Below are positions 1-15,000 of a stretch of 48,281 nt of DNA, piece by piece. Source of the stretch: an uncultured Eggerthellaceae bacterium (GTDB taxonomy: Bacteria; Actinomycetota; Coriobacteriia; Coriobacteriales; Eggerthellaceae). The notes under the pieces were generated by a model. That model was not told the DNA's origin. It searched no databases and saw only the letters and a list, made by a program, of their open reading frames with translations. Position 1 is the first letter of the stretch; each line of letters opens with the position of its first letter. Made by a program: the position numbers and the translations under genes. Location: assembly GCA_910577495.1 (NCBI GenBank), contig CAJTML010000001.1, forward strand, positions 1-48,281. Reading direction: 5' to 3'.

Positions 1-1
1 G

Positions 2-3000
2 CCGACCTATGATGAAAATGGCGAAGCAATTGACGAAAACACTGCTATCACCAACGCGACTGCCCCGAACGCGCGCCCGGGCGCGTTGAGCGCTGCGGCC
101 AGTCTGCCGAATTTCCAGTTCGGTCTCGTAGGTGACGTGCCCGCAGATCAGGCAGTCGAAGTCTCGTTTGGCTATGAGGCGCACAGCTTCACGCCGCAGG
201 CAACCGAAGAAGACCCTGAGCCCCAGACGCTCTACGGCACGATTCTTCGCAAGAATGTTGGTACGTTTGCACTGGTAAACGATGAGACCACCGCAAAAGC
301 AACGTTTGAAATTGAGCCCTTTGGACAAGATCCCACCTTCGCGGACGGCCAGGGTTACGCGCAGCACCTCGTGCACATTGCGGTTCCCGAGGATGGCTTC
401 GCCGCTGAGTCGGTTGCCTTAAGTGTGGCCTATCCGGCAGATTGGCGCGGCGTATTTGGCCAGACGCTGGAAGACCTCATGGCGTACAAGGTGGGCGCAG
501 ACAACACGCCTGAGGCCAACGTTTTGGCTGATGGCAGCGTTGATGCGTCCGAAGAAGCGCGCGACGAAGAGACCTTTGTGGGCGTGCCGGGGCAGCGCGG
601 TGTGCTCGTTTACGACGTAACGGATCTTACCGATGAGCAGCTGGCAAGTTTGGATCCCAAAAACGCGGCCAGCTTCGATGAGCTGGGACTGAGCCCGGTA
701 TCGTACCATGTGGCGGCGGATGCGCGCATGCAGCTGCAGCTCACCCAGGGCGACGGCGCAATCTCAGCTGGCACGGAGCGCGTGCTCTATGTTGCGGCGC
801 CGTATAGCGCTGACCAGCTGGAACAAAAGACTATCAACCCTGAACAGTACAAGGCCGCGCAGGCGGTTTTCGACGTTCAGACGTCCGTGAAGATCAAGTC
901 GCACACGTTCTCGCTGACCGACCATCGCGTGATGGACATCGCGTTTGTGCGCGGTATTGACACGCCGGCTGACTCGGGCGCGGGCTCGGGCAACGGCTCG
1001 GGCGAGGGCGAAGGCGAAGATGATGGCGAAGGCGGGGAGGACGACCCCGACTCCGACGCATCGGAGACTCCCGACCCTGATGGCGAAGACGACGCGGACG
1101 AAACTACAACGCCCGATGATGCACAGGACACAGACCAGCAGATCACGCTGTCACCTGAGTCGGTGCTCGGTAACGCCAACGGACTCTTGCCCGGTGTGGT
1201 CAACACGCCGCTCTACGGTCAGGCTGCAGCAGACGGCCTGCTCAACGGCGCGCCAGAACTTGACGACACGCTCATCACGTTCCTCTACGAAACCAATGCA
1301 GCCAAGCCGCTCTTCGCCTCCGGCATGATTATGCCCCAGGCCGAAGGCTCGGTAGCAGGTCTGCTTGACCCGAACCTGACAGCAACAGCTGGTGGCGGCC
1401 AGAGCTTGGGCTCAAACATGTTCATGATCAAAGACACCGACCAACCGACCGTCACGATGGACGCAACGCCGCGCTTCACCGACGGCTACCTGGGCACCTC
1501 AAGTAACGTGCCGGCAGAGCAATCTCGCCACGCGGTTGTCTTTACGCTCTACATTCCGTATCTGTACTTCGACGCAAATGGCGTCATGCATGAGACCTAC
1601 GACAAGGCCGAGTGGGATCAAAACCAGGCAAGCGCCGGCGGCAACCCCTTGAACAATGGCCAGCGCCTCACGGCCACCATCGGTTCCGACTTCTTCACTG
1701 ACCAGCGTTGGGCGCTGTACTCTGAAGACCTGCGCATGAATATCACCAACTACGCCACCTTGAACACCTTCTTCCCGGGTGGCACGTTGACTGGTCGCTT
1801 CCAGTTCACCTATGTCGGCCCCAACCGCGACTATCGCATGCCGCGTAACTTCGGCCCTCTGACCATGAACGTGAAATTCATGGGCAACATCCCCGAAAAC
1901 ACCGGCGGCACCATCATGGAGGGTGTGAAGTGGAGCGCTTATACCAACGCAAATGGCGAAACCACCACTTCCCGCGTTGACGAGGTCATCCAGCCGGGTG
2001 CCGCGTCATCCACGGGTTCTTCGCGCCGCGTTACCTACATCAAGACTAACCTTGACTGGACGCCAACCGTAAAGTGCGTGAGCGAACCGATTCTGTGGGA
2101 TCGCTACAACTACATGGCTTACGAGGTTGAGGTCAAAAACGTCTCCGAGAGTGCTGACTCCGTTATTGACTACCTGGGCTTCATCTTTAACTTCCCCAGC
2201 TCAGTGCTTAATTATGGCGAAGGCATGACCACCCAAGACGTCTGCCAGTGGTCCATGGATCCTTCGGGTACGGTTACGAAAGTTGATCGTCCGTCCATTG
2301 CGGCGGGTCTGACCTACACCGGTTTGCCCAAGCAAGGCGGCATCTTGGTCTACGACGTCACCGATACCGATCCTGATACGTATGCCAAACTGGACATGGA
2401 TGACTTCCATAACGCCGATGAGCTGGGATTGCAGCAGCTGACTTATACCACTGCTGGTCAGGACGGTCAGATGTCGCTCATCATCCACCCCGAAGCATCA
2501 GACACCGACAAAACGCATAACGTCATGGGCGGCGTTTTGCAGGCAGCTCCTGAAGGGACGCCGGCTGATCAGGTGCACGACAAGAAGAAGTTCCTCATCG
2601 CGTTGCCCTTTACCACGAATTTCGTGGGCGAATATGACCCCACGTCTCCGTCGGGCATTAGCTACAAGCCTGTTGAGTTGCGCACCGCTGCAACCGTGTA
2701 CTTTGGCGGTCGTGGCGAAGGCAACGACTACGCCTGGACCAAACAGACCACGGTGAACTCCACCTTTAAGGCAACGCAGCTGAACTTCGAGCAGAGCAAA
2801 TACGTCGTGAACCCCACAACGGGCTCCATGGCGCTCAGCGCTGAAGCTCCGCTTGGTTACCCCATCTCCTATGTGGTTGATGGCTCAACCTCGAACGGCT
2901 CAAACGTGCCGCTCTTTGGCCGCGATCTGGATACCACCTTCGGCGCCGAGCTGGTTGACCAGCTGCCGTCTGGCTTTGAGCTGCAAGGTTTGGACATCAC

Positions 3001-6000
3001 GGTGAACCGTTCTTCGCAAACGCCCACCGCTGCTGATCCGACGCTGGAAGACTGGTATGACTTGGCTGGCCAGGTTGTCCAATTTGAAGTAACCGACAAA
3101 GCGGGCAAGACTTCTTGGGAGACGCTTTCGGTTCCGGTTGAGGTCAGCCGCACGGCCGATAGCGTGGTGTATCGTTTAGGTCACGAAGACCCCGATTCGG
3201 CCCAGATGGACGGCGACACCTCAGCGAAGGGTATCGCGCAACTGCTGGAGGAGCGCGGCATTGCTGCTATCCCGCGCAAGAGCTACCCCGCAGGTCAGAC
3301 ACCGGCGAAGACGTTCACGGGCAAGTTCCGCTTGCTCTATAAGTCACCGCTGCCGAAAAACGTGTCCATTGCAAGCTCGCTCAAAGTTACCGGTACCATG
3401 CGTGTGGCGAACCAGTCATACACCAACACCGCGCAAACGCTCTATGGCGAACGTCGTTGGGTGGCGGCTGGTGCTGGCCAGTTCATGTCAATGCCACATG
3501 AGAGCGAAGTGTCCTCGGCAACCTTTAACCCCATCGTGACACGTCCGCAGGTAACCGCGCGCGCCTATTCAACCTATAACGGTGACTACCAAACTTCACC
3601 CGTTGGCTATGAGAAGCCGCGCAAGGAAGCCCTGGTCAAAGAGCCCGATGCTGGTTGGCGCTTCTATGTTTCCAACTCTTCCAAATCTAAGATGGAGCCG
3701 GCAACCTTTACCGTTGCAGGCCTCGCGCAAACTGACCTCACCAACAAGCGTGATGACTTCACGACGCGTCAGGTGCGCATCAGTAAGGCCTTCCTGCAGC
3801 ACGCAAGCATTGATAACGCGGTCATTACCTACTATCCCACGACCGATGCTGCCGCGCTTCCGCTTACGGTCACGCTCACTGAAGACCAGATTCGCAGCTA
3901 CATTGATAACAACCCCACGCTCTCAGATGGCGCGGCTAACCCCACCTATGGCGATGCGCTCTTGCCGCGCAGCCTCTGGCGTGACGGCTACTTCTCGTCA
4001 ATCGTTTTCAACCTGAACTACTTTGAGGGCAACGCTCCGGCCGCGGGCACCAGTGCGTTTGTTGAGATCAACGGCACGCCCACCCGTGTGCAAGACATTG
4101 TTGTGACCGGCACCTTCGCCACGAATTACGGCCATAACGCCGGCAACCAGACGCACACTCAGCAGGCCACGCTGGTCAGCATGTACGTGCCCATCCGCCC
4201 GACGGTTTCAGCCAACTACGGCTACAACGACGGCACGCGCACCTACACCAACGCCAACGATACCTCCACGTCAATCACGAAGATGCCGTATCGCTGGGGT
4301 GACCAGAAGTCCGAAGAGGGCTGGTACTCATTTGCGCTTGAGAACAACTCTGACTACCTCATGCGCAACTACAATATGGATATCGTCATCAACGACATGG
4401 TGGAAACTACCGATGCCGCTGGTAACGCGGTGGTGCGCGGATTCATTCCCTACACCGTGCGCATGAACGACTTCCACTATGGCGAAATCACCGACCTGGA
4501 CGGATCCACGCACCTTGGCTGGATGCAGCAGGGCGATGGCATTGTTGACTACCTGGAGTTCTACGACAACAGCCAAACGCTCACGGGTGACGCCGACAAA
4601 GACGCTGGCATCACGCCAGTTGGTCGCCTCACCATGGACGAAATCGTGGCCGGCGGCTACTTGAGCGAAACTACGCCCGGTTCTGGCAGCTACACCTTAA
4701 ACATCCCGCTGGATGAACTCTATCCCGGCAAACTCATCAAGACCACGCGCGTGCATTATACGCAGGTGCGTCGCCGCGCGGTGAAGGCGAACAACACCGC
4801 GTCGGTTGTCTATATGCTCGGCCGCGTGGATACGCATGGCACGAGCTACAACGAGCGCGTCACGGCGAATGTTTCGGCATACCCGACCACGAACGAGTAC
4901 GGTTCAAACATGCTGCGCACCGGCAGCACCACCATGCACATTCAGCCCTTCACGGGCACGGTAACCGCCCAAGCCACCAAGCCCACCGGCGTGCGTCCGA
5001 ACCCGGGCAGCGCTAAGACCGGCGGCAACGGTGCGTCGTCCACCAGTGGCGACTACGTTGAGATTGCCAACTACGCCGAGGGCGTGGGCTACACCTTCAC
5101 GGTCAAAAACCCCGCAGCTGCCCGCTCCGACAACGCAGTGGTCAGCCTGGATATCTTGAGCTTGAGCGATTATCTGGATGTACCGGTGGCAGGTGTGCGC
5201 GGTTTCTGGTCGAAGCAAATCACGTTTGACCAGGGCTTGTTCAACATCGGCACGAAGGTAAATGAAGCGGGACAACCCACCGCATTCAAAGAGGCGAAGT
5301 TCTTCTTCCGCGCAACTGATGGCACGCACGCGCCCACGGGCGACGCGGCTGTGGCAGATGTGACGCTGTCGGCCGATGAACTGCGTGCGCTCTTCACCTT
5401 TGCAGCTAACGGCACCGGCACCGCCACGCTGGATCTCACCAGTGGTGCTTTCGCCGCTTTTGCCGATCAGTACTTAGAGCGTGTGGATTTGGTCTACGAC
5501 GAGATTGACCCGGTCAACGCCGCCAAGGTGCTCAAGGTGGACGTGAAAGGTACCGCTAACTGGTGGTATCAGCGCATCGGTTCAACGGATATCAACGACC
5601 TGCACGCGCGCATGACCATTAAGCAAAATGGCGAATTCGACACCAAGAACAGCTTTAACCGCCAGACGTCGCTCGTTATTTTCCGTCCGGCGCTTGAGCT
5701 GCATACGTTTGGCCAGTACGGCACGAACAACTACACCGATACCTATACCTATGGCAACTCCGCCAACTCCGACGGCAGCCGCACGCGCGTGACGGTTCCT
5801 TACGACCGCGACTTCAAGATGTGGGCGCGCGTGGAAAACGAGCGCAACGTCTCCACGCTTGACGACGTGGATATGACGGTCAACATGCCGCTGAAGTGGG
5901 AGAGTGTCGCGCAGTTTGATGGCTCAACGGTCAACGCGTGGACGGGCTTCCACACCACCAAGATCACGGTGACTCATTCGCTGTTTGAAACGTTTGAAAA

Positions 6001-9000
6001 TGGCACGGTGGGCACCATTGAGCTGGTGGGCTATCCGGATCAAAGCAACACCGAGCAGCGCAAGATCGTGCTGGAGCCCACCGATGACTACACGCCTGAA
6101 AGTGGTATTCCGCGTGCGTTCAAGGTGAAGAGCACCTCAATCACCCCTGATGAAGACCCAGATGGTCGCTTCGATGAAATTCTCGTCACCGAAGACGGCT
6201 TACAAATTGGCGAAGAATTCATCTACCACTACGGCATCGCGAACTTAAAAACCTGCGAACTGCACTCCTGGAAAGACATGGACTTTGCCGATAGTGCGGC
6301 GGGTAATGGTTCGCAAAATATCATCTTCGATGGCTTCCATGACTCCAATTTCGCCACCGTTGAGATCATGAGCGCGCGCACGACCAACTACCTCAACGGT
6401 CTGCGCACGCCGGTGCTCAATAACCCCTACACGGTGGTACGCACCGACGACTCGGACATTTATGTGTCCAAGATGTACTTTGACGCGGTCAGCCGTGCGG
6501 GCCTCTATGATGACGGCTCGGGTGTTTCAGGCACGAACCGCTTTAACCGCTACACCGAAGGTTCCAACGACAGCTGCCACTGGCGCCACACCAACGCCTC
6601 CAACGGCTGTGATGGTGAGCGCAACGCGGCGCTTGAGGTGGGCTATAAGTCTCAAGTCTCGCTCATGAGTGACTTCAGGCAGGTCAACAACGGGCCGCAG
6701 CAAAATGCGCCGGAGTGGTCGTGCGGCCACAACGAACAGCAGGGCATGCCCTATGTTGGCTCGCTTACGTATAACTCAGGTGCGCTGCTTCATATTACGC
6801 AAAACGTGCCCTCCAGCGTCTTTGATGCGTACTACGTCAAGATTCGCTCGGCGGCAGTGCCGTATGTGGAAGGCATCACCGTCAACTACACCAACGGCAA
6901 GACGCTCTATGTGTCTGAGCAGGAAATTCGCGATGCATGGGCCGATGGCTCGGCATACTCTAAGCAGACCGACATCAACGGCCAGAAGTACTTCCGCTTG
7001 AACTTGCTCAAGACCGACGATGACGGCAACCCGGTTGCCAGCTTTGGCTCTTCGGCAACTGAGGACGCCTACGCGCGCAAAGATGGTATTGAGGACTACA
7101 ACGAGCCTGATGAGCCGGGCAATCCGGTGAAGTCCATCACCTATGACGTGTCCATCAACCAAAATCAGTTCGCCAACGCGCAAAACCTCTTTACCGACGG
7201 CACTTTTGATGCCAACGGTGACGCGTGGCAGGCTGAAGGCAACCCGGACTATGGCACCTGGTACGGCATTTCCAATGGCGACTGGGCAAGCTGGGTTAAC
7301 AACATGGCCTTTGAGGTGACGGGTCGTACGTATCGCATCACCGGTTCGGGCGGCATCAATTCGCAGACGGCCATCACCATGGAGGTTGGCGAAGACGAGG
7401 GCGGCAACGTTCGTCCGCAGCACAAAGCCGTCAAGCGTTTCACTGAGGCTAACAAGCAAAATAACGATGGCGTGAAGTCTAACTGGGCATATCAGGACTA
7501 CCATCGCTACGGTGACTACTGGAGCCACCTGCATCATGCAGCGCGCATGCGTCACCTCATCTCTAACACGAGCATTATTATTGTCGAAGACGGCAACTAC
7601 GTGCGCAAAGACACCGTGACCAATGCCGCTGGTGCCTATGGCAACCGCATTGGTAACTACGGTTATGAGGACGCACGCTTCGCCGATGATTACCACTACG
7701 CCATCTCGTTCTATCGCAAGAACATTCGCAATAAGTTTGATGCGTTCTACGATTCATATGACTGGCGAAACGGCGACCAGTGGTGGGATACCTATGTTTC
7801 ATTTGCGGATCGCGTCACGCTGACCGATACGCTGCCCACCTGCTTCCCCGACAATGACCTGGAGTATTACGGCTATCTGTCCACGGGCTTCAAGTTCTTG
7901 CCGGGTGCGGGTGTGTGGAATCACCTGAAGACCTATGAAAATGCTTCCATTACGCTGACCACGCAAAAGTGGAATAGCATCAACGGGGATCCGGCTGATC
8001 CCGATGCGGTGACCGACTACTCAGAGGGTGCCACGCGCGTGATTGTGGTCAAGCGCGATGGCCAGTATCTGCAAACCGGCACGGGAGACTCACTGGCGCT
8101 CACCAAGATCAGTGACCAGGGTATTGACTACATGGCTGCTCATGCAGGAAGCGATAACAATTTCTACCTAAAGTTTGGTCGTCCTGACGAAAATGAAGCA
8201 ACTGACATCAAGCGCGCCTTTGGCGTGACCACGACCAACCCCGATGGTACGGAGACCTACACGCGTACCAACGGTGAGCCGGCAACGGTTGAGCTTGAGA
8301 AGAACGAATTCGTCAAGCGCTATACCTTCGACCTTGGTCCTTATTATGGCAATGGTGACACCACCTCTGAGATCACGGGCAAACCGCGTGACCTGGATGC
8401 CGCTGAGGCTGCAACGGACTTCTATCTGATGGGTCGTCCCTACATTTATAAGGGACAGATCAACCCGCGTCCGAAGAGTGACACAAACCCCTATGGTGGC
8501 ATGGCGCAAACCGACGGTTCGCGCGATGCAAAGAACAACATCTATGCGTCGTACTATCGCTATAACGACTCGCCGCTGACGCCACGCAACTCTATCAACT
8601 GGCGCGCGGATTACTACACCTCGGATCGCCCGCATCGCTATACCGATGATGCGTACTATCTGGGTTACCTCATTCCGTTTGCGTATCGCCATGATCTGAG
8701 TGCGAAAAACGGCAACGACAACGATGTCAACATGTATGACTACAAGATTGACAACAAAGAACCCAACGTTGCTGAATATGAGGTTCGCTTCTGGAATGAC
8801 GAAGACCGTGACAAGGGCATTGCTGATCGCGACCAGCGCGCAGAGGGATCAAAGCGCATTACGCATATCTCGGGCGTGACGCTCACCAATGACCTCAATG
8901 ACAGCTTCCGTCTGCAAAAGATCTATATGCCGTCGCAGTTTGTCACAACTGACCCTGATCGCGACGCCATGTGGTTTGGCGCCGGCGCTTTGCAGGTGTG

Positions 9001-12000
9001 GCTCAATGGGTCGGCGTCTGCAACGCCTACTATCAGCCTGACCTGGCAGCAAATGATTGATGAGGGCATCCTGTCTGACAAGCCGCTTACCTCAGGCTCG
9101 CATGCGGGTGACTACGTCATTGACCTGGAGAAATACCTTCGTAATCACTACGCTGATCTGGGACTTGCAGGGGTAGAGTATGAAGCGGTGGAAGACACCA
9201 ACACGCTGCCCGACAACGGCAGTGGCTGGGCAGCAGACCCGAGCGTGAACCACACCTACGCGCAACCCTGGGTGTCGAAGTTTACGTTCCGCTTTGATTC
9301 GCCCAATGCTGACCGCGCGCATCCTGAAACCATGTTGGATTCAGGCGAATACCTCTCTGCCAGCAGGCAGTGGCACTGGAGCGCAAACGCTTCAAGTGGC
9401 GCGGTCCTCAAGGACAAAGACGGCAAGACGCTGCCGACCGGCACGGTGCCTGACTACACGTTTGCCTATGATGGCGTCTACGTTGATCGCACCGTGGAAA
9501 ACTTCAAGGGTGCAACCGAGACCACCACAACTGACCTTGATGCGGGCAAGTGGGACACGTCATCTACGCCGACCTTCTGCAAAGATGGCAATGCGTTTGA
9601 TCCGTGGGAGCGTCGCAACACGCTGACCTCCACCAACGTGTCCACCAAAGACCCGAACTTCGACAAGCTTGAGGCGCAGAGTGCAAGCACGCAAGACTAC
9701 AACATGTACCATCGCTTGGGGCTGCTTGAGACCAGCGTGACGCGCGGCAAGACCATCACGGCTGCTGATGGCACCAAGCGCACTGTCTTCGCCTATGACA
9801 AAGACGACGCATCGCTGACCTCTCCTGAAAGCTACAACCCCGACGCAGGCGTTGCCAACGACATCACCAACGGCAACCTGTATTCTGGCGACTATGTTGA
9901 ATACATCTTATATATGGGTGCCCAGCCCAACCAAAACACGCCGGCTGGCTCGGGTGCTGCGCTGCCGCTTGAGCAGCTCAACGCACGCTTTGAAGCCAAC
10001 AAAGGCCAGCGCATTGTTGGTTGGGAGATTGCCACGCAAGACGCCAACGGCAACCGCGTGGCAGGCAACACGACCGGACACGAGGTCACGGCGTGGCTGA
10101 CTGATGCCGCTGGTGGCTCAAAGCGCAAGGCTGAGCCGCAAACCGACCTGTCTTACTTTGACGCATCAAGCGTGCTGACCGCGCGTGCCTTTGATGGCGA
10201 AGGCACCGATCTGGTTTCCGCGCAGGCTGCGGTGGGTGCAACCGAGGGTATGGCCGAAAACCGCAACTTGCTCTTCTCGGTGTCCACCTACGATGCCGAT
10301 AACCCCACCGCAAGCCAGATCAAGCCTGGTACGGGTGTCTATATTCGCGTTATCACGCAGATGACTGATGAGCTGGAAACGGTTGATGATTACAACACCA
10401 CCGATAATGAGGCCTACACCGATAACGAGCCGGCTTACAAGGGTCAAGACGTACGCGCAACGCTCTACGCCGCCCCGCGTCCGCTGCATGGTTTCACGCA
10501 GTATCGCTCGGTGCCGAAGGGTATCTATGGAACTGCGGTCTACAATTACTACAGCAACTACAACGACCAAGTCAGCTATCACACCGACACCACGTCAAAT
10601 GGTTCGGGTGTCGGACCGATCTCCTATAGCTCGCTCAACGCAGGCAACCTGGCCTTCGACGGCAAGCTGCAGCTGACCAGTCGCGTGTACTCCAACACGC
10701 GCTTCCACAATCACACCAACAAACCGGTGACGGTGGATGCGCAGTTCACGACGAACACGCTCACGAACCCCAACCAAAAGGCTGATGGCGACGGCAACCC
10801 CGCACAGCTGACGGTAACGGGTATCAAGAACTACACGCAGCACACCAATGACGTGCGCGTGACGGTTCGCTTTACGAACTCAAATGACGGGGGAGACCCG
10901 GCCGGACTTCGCATGTTTGAGCTGACCGAGAAGCCCTACATTGCCGCAAGCAATACGACCGTCAAACAAGAGGGTGGCAAGAAGGTACCACTGCGTTATC
11001 GCACCGACATGCCTGCCAGCAAAAACCTCACCTACACCGATGAGTCGGGCGCCACGCAAACGGGCCGTCCGCCCATCAAGATTGAATACTATGACGCTGA
11101 GTGGAACGTGGCAGCCGCTGACGTTCAGACCCACGGTTCTTTGGCGAAGTTGGCTGACGACGAAGCCGCCATGGCCGCTGCAGCACTGATTGAGGGTAAC
11201 CAAATCCCCGAGCCCACCGAAGAGGAGCTTGCCTTCGATGCTCCCAACGATGTGGCTACTGGAGATGAGCCCGACCAGGACGAACTCTTGAATGCGCTGG
11301 CCGAAAGCGCGCCTGATGCATTGGCGAACACCGCTGGTGCGTGGGTGAGCTATGAGGACTTGGAAGCGAAGTATGGTGCGTCCAGCACGCCCGAGGCAAC
11401 ACCTGAGGGTCACTCCTCTAATGCGAACGTATTCCGTACGGTTACCGGTATTCGCTGGACGTATTACGACGTGCCGGCAACTGAGGCCAACGGCTCAAGT
11501 GATTACCTGCTTGAGGACGTAGCGCTCGTTGGCGTTGCGCGTTACTCTGACACGCGTCCTGGCACGGCTGCAATCACCACCTCTGAGCAGCCCAACAGCT
11601 GGAATCCGGCAACGGCAGTGGATGCGGCCTTCACGCACTATCACGATGAGGCAACCTCGCTTGATTACTACACCGCAGCCAACGTGGCTTCAGCCACGGG
11701 CACGGTAACGCGCACGGACACCGATGCAACCGAGCACGGCATTTGGCGCACGAAGCAAGACGAGCAAAAGTCCAAGAACATCGTGATTTATCGTCGCACG
11801 CCAGTCATGCAATTCCAGACGCAGACCTTCCAGACCGAAGAGCAGGCGAAGACGCCGTACGCCAACAATGCTGCTCAAAAGACCGGCTACATCCCGGGCG
11901 AGAAGTTCTACTACAAAAACACGCTCATCAATGTGCCGAAGAACACTAACCCCGGCATTCGCCAGCTTGAAGGCGAGCTCTTTAATCCGGTGTTCTATGA

Positions 12001-15000
12001 GCTCATTCCGGTTGATTATCTCAAGACCGATGAGTCGGGCGAAATTGATGCGGATTACCTGCTGGACAAGGTGACAGTCAGCTGGAAAGACCGCACCGGC
12101 AAAGACGTGTTGGCAAGCCGTACCACGGGCATGCACCTGAAGGTTGAGGCGGTTGATACCTATACCGACTTTGAGCAGGCCGACTTTGGCGGCTCAATGA
12201 TCTATACCTCGGGTGGCGCAGGCTCGTATCGCGCCTTCTCCGATCTGAATCCGACTGCAGCAGGTGTTTCACGCGGAACCACCTTCACGCTGTTCAAGAT
12301 TTCATGGGAAGCAGACGTTCCTGGCCAGGGTGGTTCCATCATCACGCCTGAAGACGAGGCAACCCGTCCGGTTGATGACACCACGCCCGGTAGCACGCGC
12401 ATGGAAGTGGGCGACACCATTGAGCTGTACTATCCGGTACGCTCAGCGCTGGACGGTCTGCCGCAGGTCTATAACCAGTTGGGAAGTGGCACGGGTACCG
12501 GCTCGCTCAACAACACGGGCCTTGAACCGGCGTACTTCCCGCGCATGGGTGAGTACTACTACTATGACTACGCTTATTCCAACTCAGCTGCTGGTCGCAT
12601 CAACCCGCTCAATGGTGGCGCCATCAGCTTGAACAATGAAGCATCCTCGGCCACCTATGTGAACAATGGTTCGGTCATGATGGACCTGGATTCGCTTCAT
12701 CTGGATGCGGCGTTCTCGGGTGATAAGCCTGAGCAAACCGACACGTGGGAGATGTTCGACGGCTCGCTGACCTACATCCCTGGTGTGGCCACCAACATTA
12801 ACTACTATTACAACTGGTGGGACGTGAATAACTGGGGTGTCAATGGTGGCGAAAACCGCGACCACAACGGCAACAAGCGCATCGTCTTTATGGACGAAGA
12901 CATCCGTACCGCCCGTAACTACCAGCAAGTTCGCTATACCCCGCGTCCGTTTAGTGGCTCGGTAGCGGCAAGCATGGATCTGCTGCCCTCCAATACGCGC
13001 TACGAAAACTGGTGGGATAGCGGAAGCGCCAACGAAGGTCCAAGTGCTCGTGCAAACGATGGTGGCTCGGCCTTCACGAACCGCGAACTGCGCACGTACT
13101 ACTCGCTCGTTACGCAGCCGCGTACCCAAGGCGACATCACCAACAAGACCGAACGCTGGGCATCCGAGACGCCTCTTGTGTGGTCTGAGACGCGTCTGCA
13201 CCTGCAAAAGGCCTGGTTGGCAACGTCATCTGACTTTATTTCGCAAACTGAAGGGTCGGATCTCAAGAGCGCTCGCAAGTATGACAGCGGCGTGGACGGC
13301 CGCTACTGGTGGCGCGTTGGTGACTACGACTACGCTGCGCAATGGCTGCGCGACCGTCGTGGTACGCTCAACGACCAGTACACCACCGCGCTGGAATACA
13401 ACCAAGATTTCACCGCACAGCTGCGCGCCTATAACTATGGCGACCGTACCTTGGACGGTATTGAGTTTACCTACATCATGCCGCGTGGCGTTGAGCCGAA
13501 GTTCATGGCAGATGATGCTGCTGACTCCATTGACGTGAGCGACTTGGCTGCTCTGACTGACCTCATGAATTCCGAGGCTACCGCCAAGGCGTATCTCATG
13601 ACGGGTAAGGGCTCTCCTGCGGGCGAAGGTGACGACGCCTACTTAAGCGGTGTGACCTGGGAACAGATTGATCAAAGCCTCATCTCCATTGAGGTTGTGC
13701 AGTCTCCGGCAAGTGCGGATATGGGCTATCGTGCTCCGTCTGCATCGCAAGATACGGCATCGTATCGCAAGGGCAGCAACGCGCGTTTGCTGAGCACCGA
13801 CGACCTGGCGGCTGATACGTCCAAGTCAACCTATTCGAATAATCCTTCAACCGCAGTGACCATGCATGATGCTGCGTATCGCGATAGCTCACAACCCTGG
13901 GTTATCAAGATCAAGGTCAACAAAGACCTGGGCAAATGGTATGCACGCAACGCCGACAACCGCGTCAACAACCAAGCTGACCCGGATGCGTACGGTGACT
14001 ACGGCTACCAAATTGCGGTTAACTTGGCGTCGCATGTCTTCGCCAATAACGAGAGCGGCGCATGGTATGACCGCGTGCTGACGCGTCCGATTGACACTAA
14101 GCCGATCGGCGACGACACCATGGGTGGCGAAGAGCCCTCGCGCTCCAGTGCGTACTACCAGATCTTTGACGTGGATCACTTTGAGGGTCGTGCGTCGACG
14201 GGTTACAAGAACATGCAGCCTTATGGTATGGACTACAAGTACTCCATCCGCACGCGTCACATTAATGCGGGCACCTACCAGCAGCAGTCTGGCTCACCCA
14301 ACATGCCGGCCATCAATGGCTTCACCATCCAAAACCTCACGGTACGCACCGATGCGGGCAACCCGATGGGTTCGGTGGTAGCAAATGACATTGACACGTT
14401 GTGGGGCTTGGCCTATAAGGGTGCGACCAACACCGATAGCTCCTGGTCAGGCACTGGCAGCGGCGGCGGATACGACAAGGACGACACCGACGAGCCGGGT
14501 GCAGACAACAACATGGAGTACAACTTCGCCAAGTCATACGCACTGGAGAAGGCGGCCGCAAACACCGATCCGGAGATGGCTGACACTGCGCAGGCGGGCG
14601 ATGTGATCCGCTATACCGTCACGCTCAACAACACCGGTCAGCTTGACACCGAAGAGATGCAAATCATTGACACCTTCTCAGGAAACGTTGATGACCTGGT
14701 CTTCGACGAGGGCACGACCGTTGAGCGCGAAGGCCAAACGGTGACTATCACGCTGCCGGCCACCAAGGCGGGCGCCTCGTCATCGGTGAGCTACACCTAC
14801 ACTATTAAGGCTGATGACACGCTCATTACGAACACGATTGGCGAAGACGACACCCAAAAGACGTCGGTTGCAGTGGCTGATAACCATGCCTATGCGCTGA
14901 CGAAGCAGGTGTCGCTGTCCAAGACGTCGGGTAACACCGATGAGGCAGCAGCACTCACCCCTGAAGTGGGCGACACGCTGACCTATACGGTAGAGCTGAC

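Noticed and set aside
86..88. TTG as the start codon of the giant gene
   Set aside because: The frame is open upstream to base 2 with similar composition, and no ribosome site or signal peptide follows. The gene begins outside the window.
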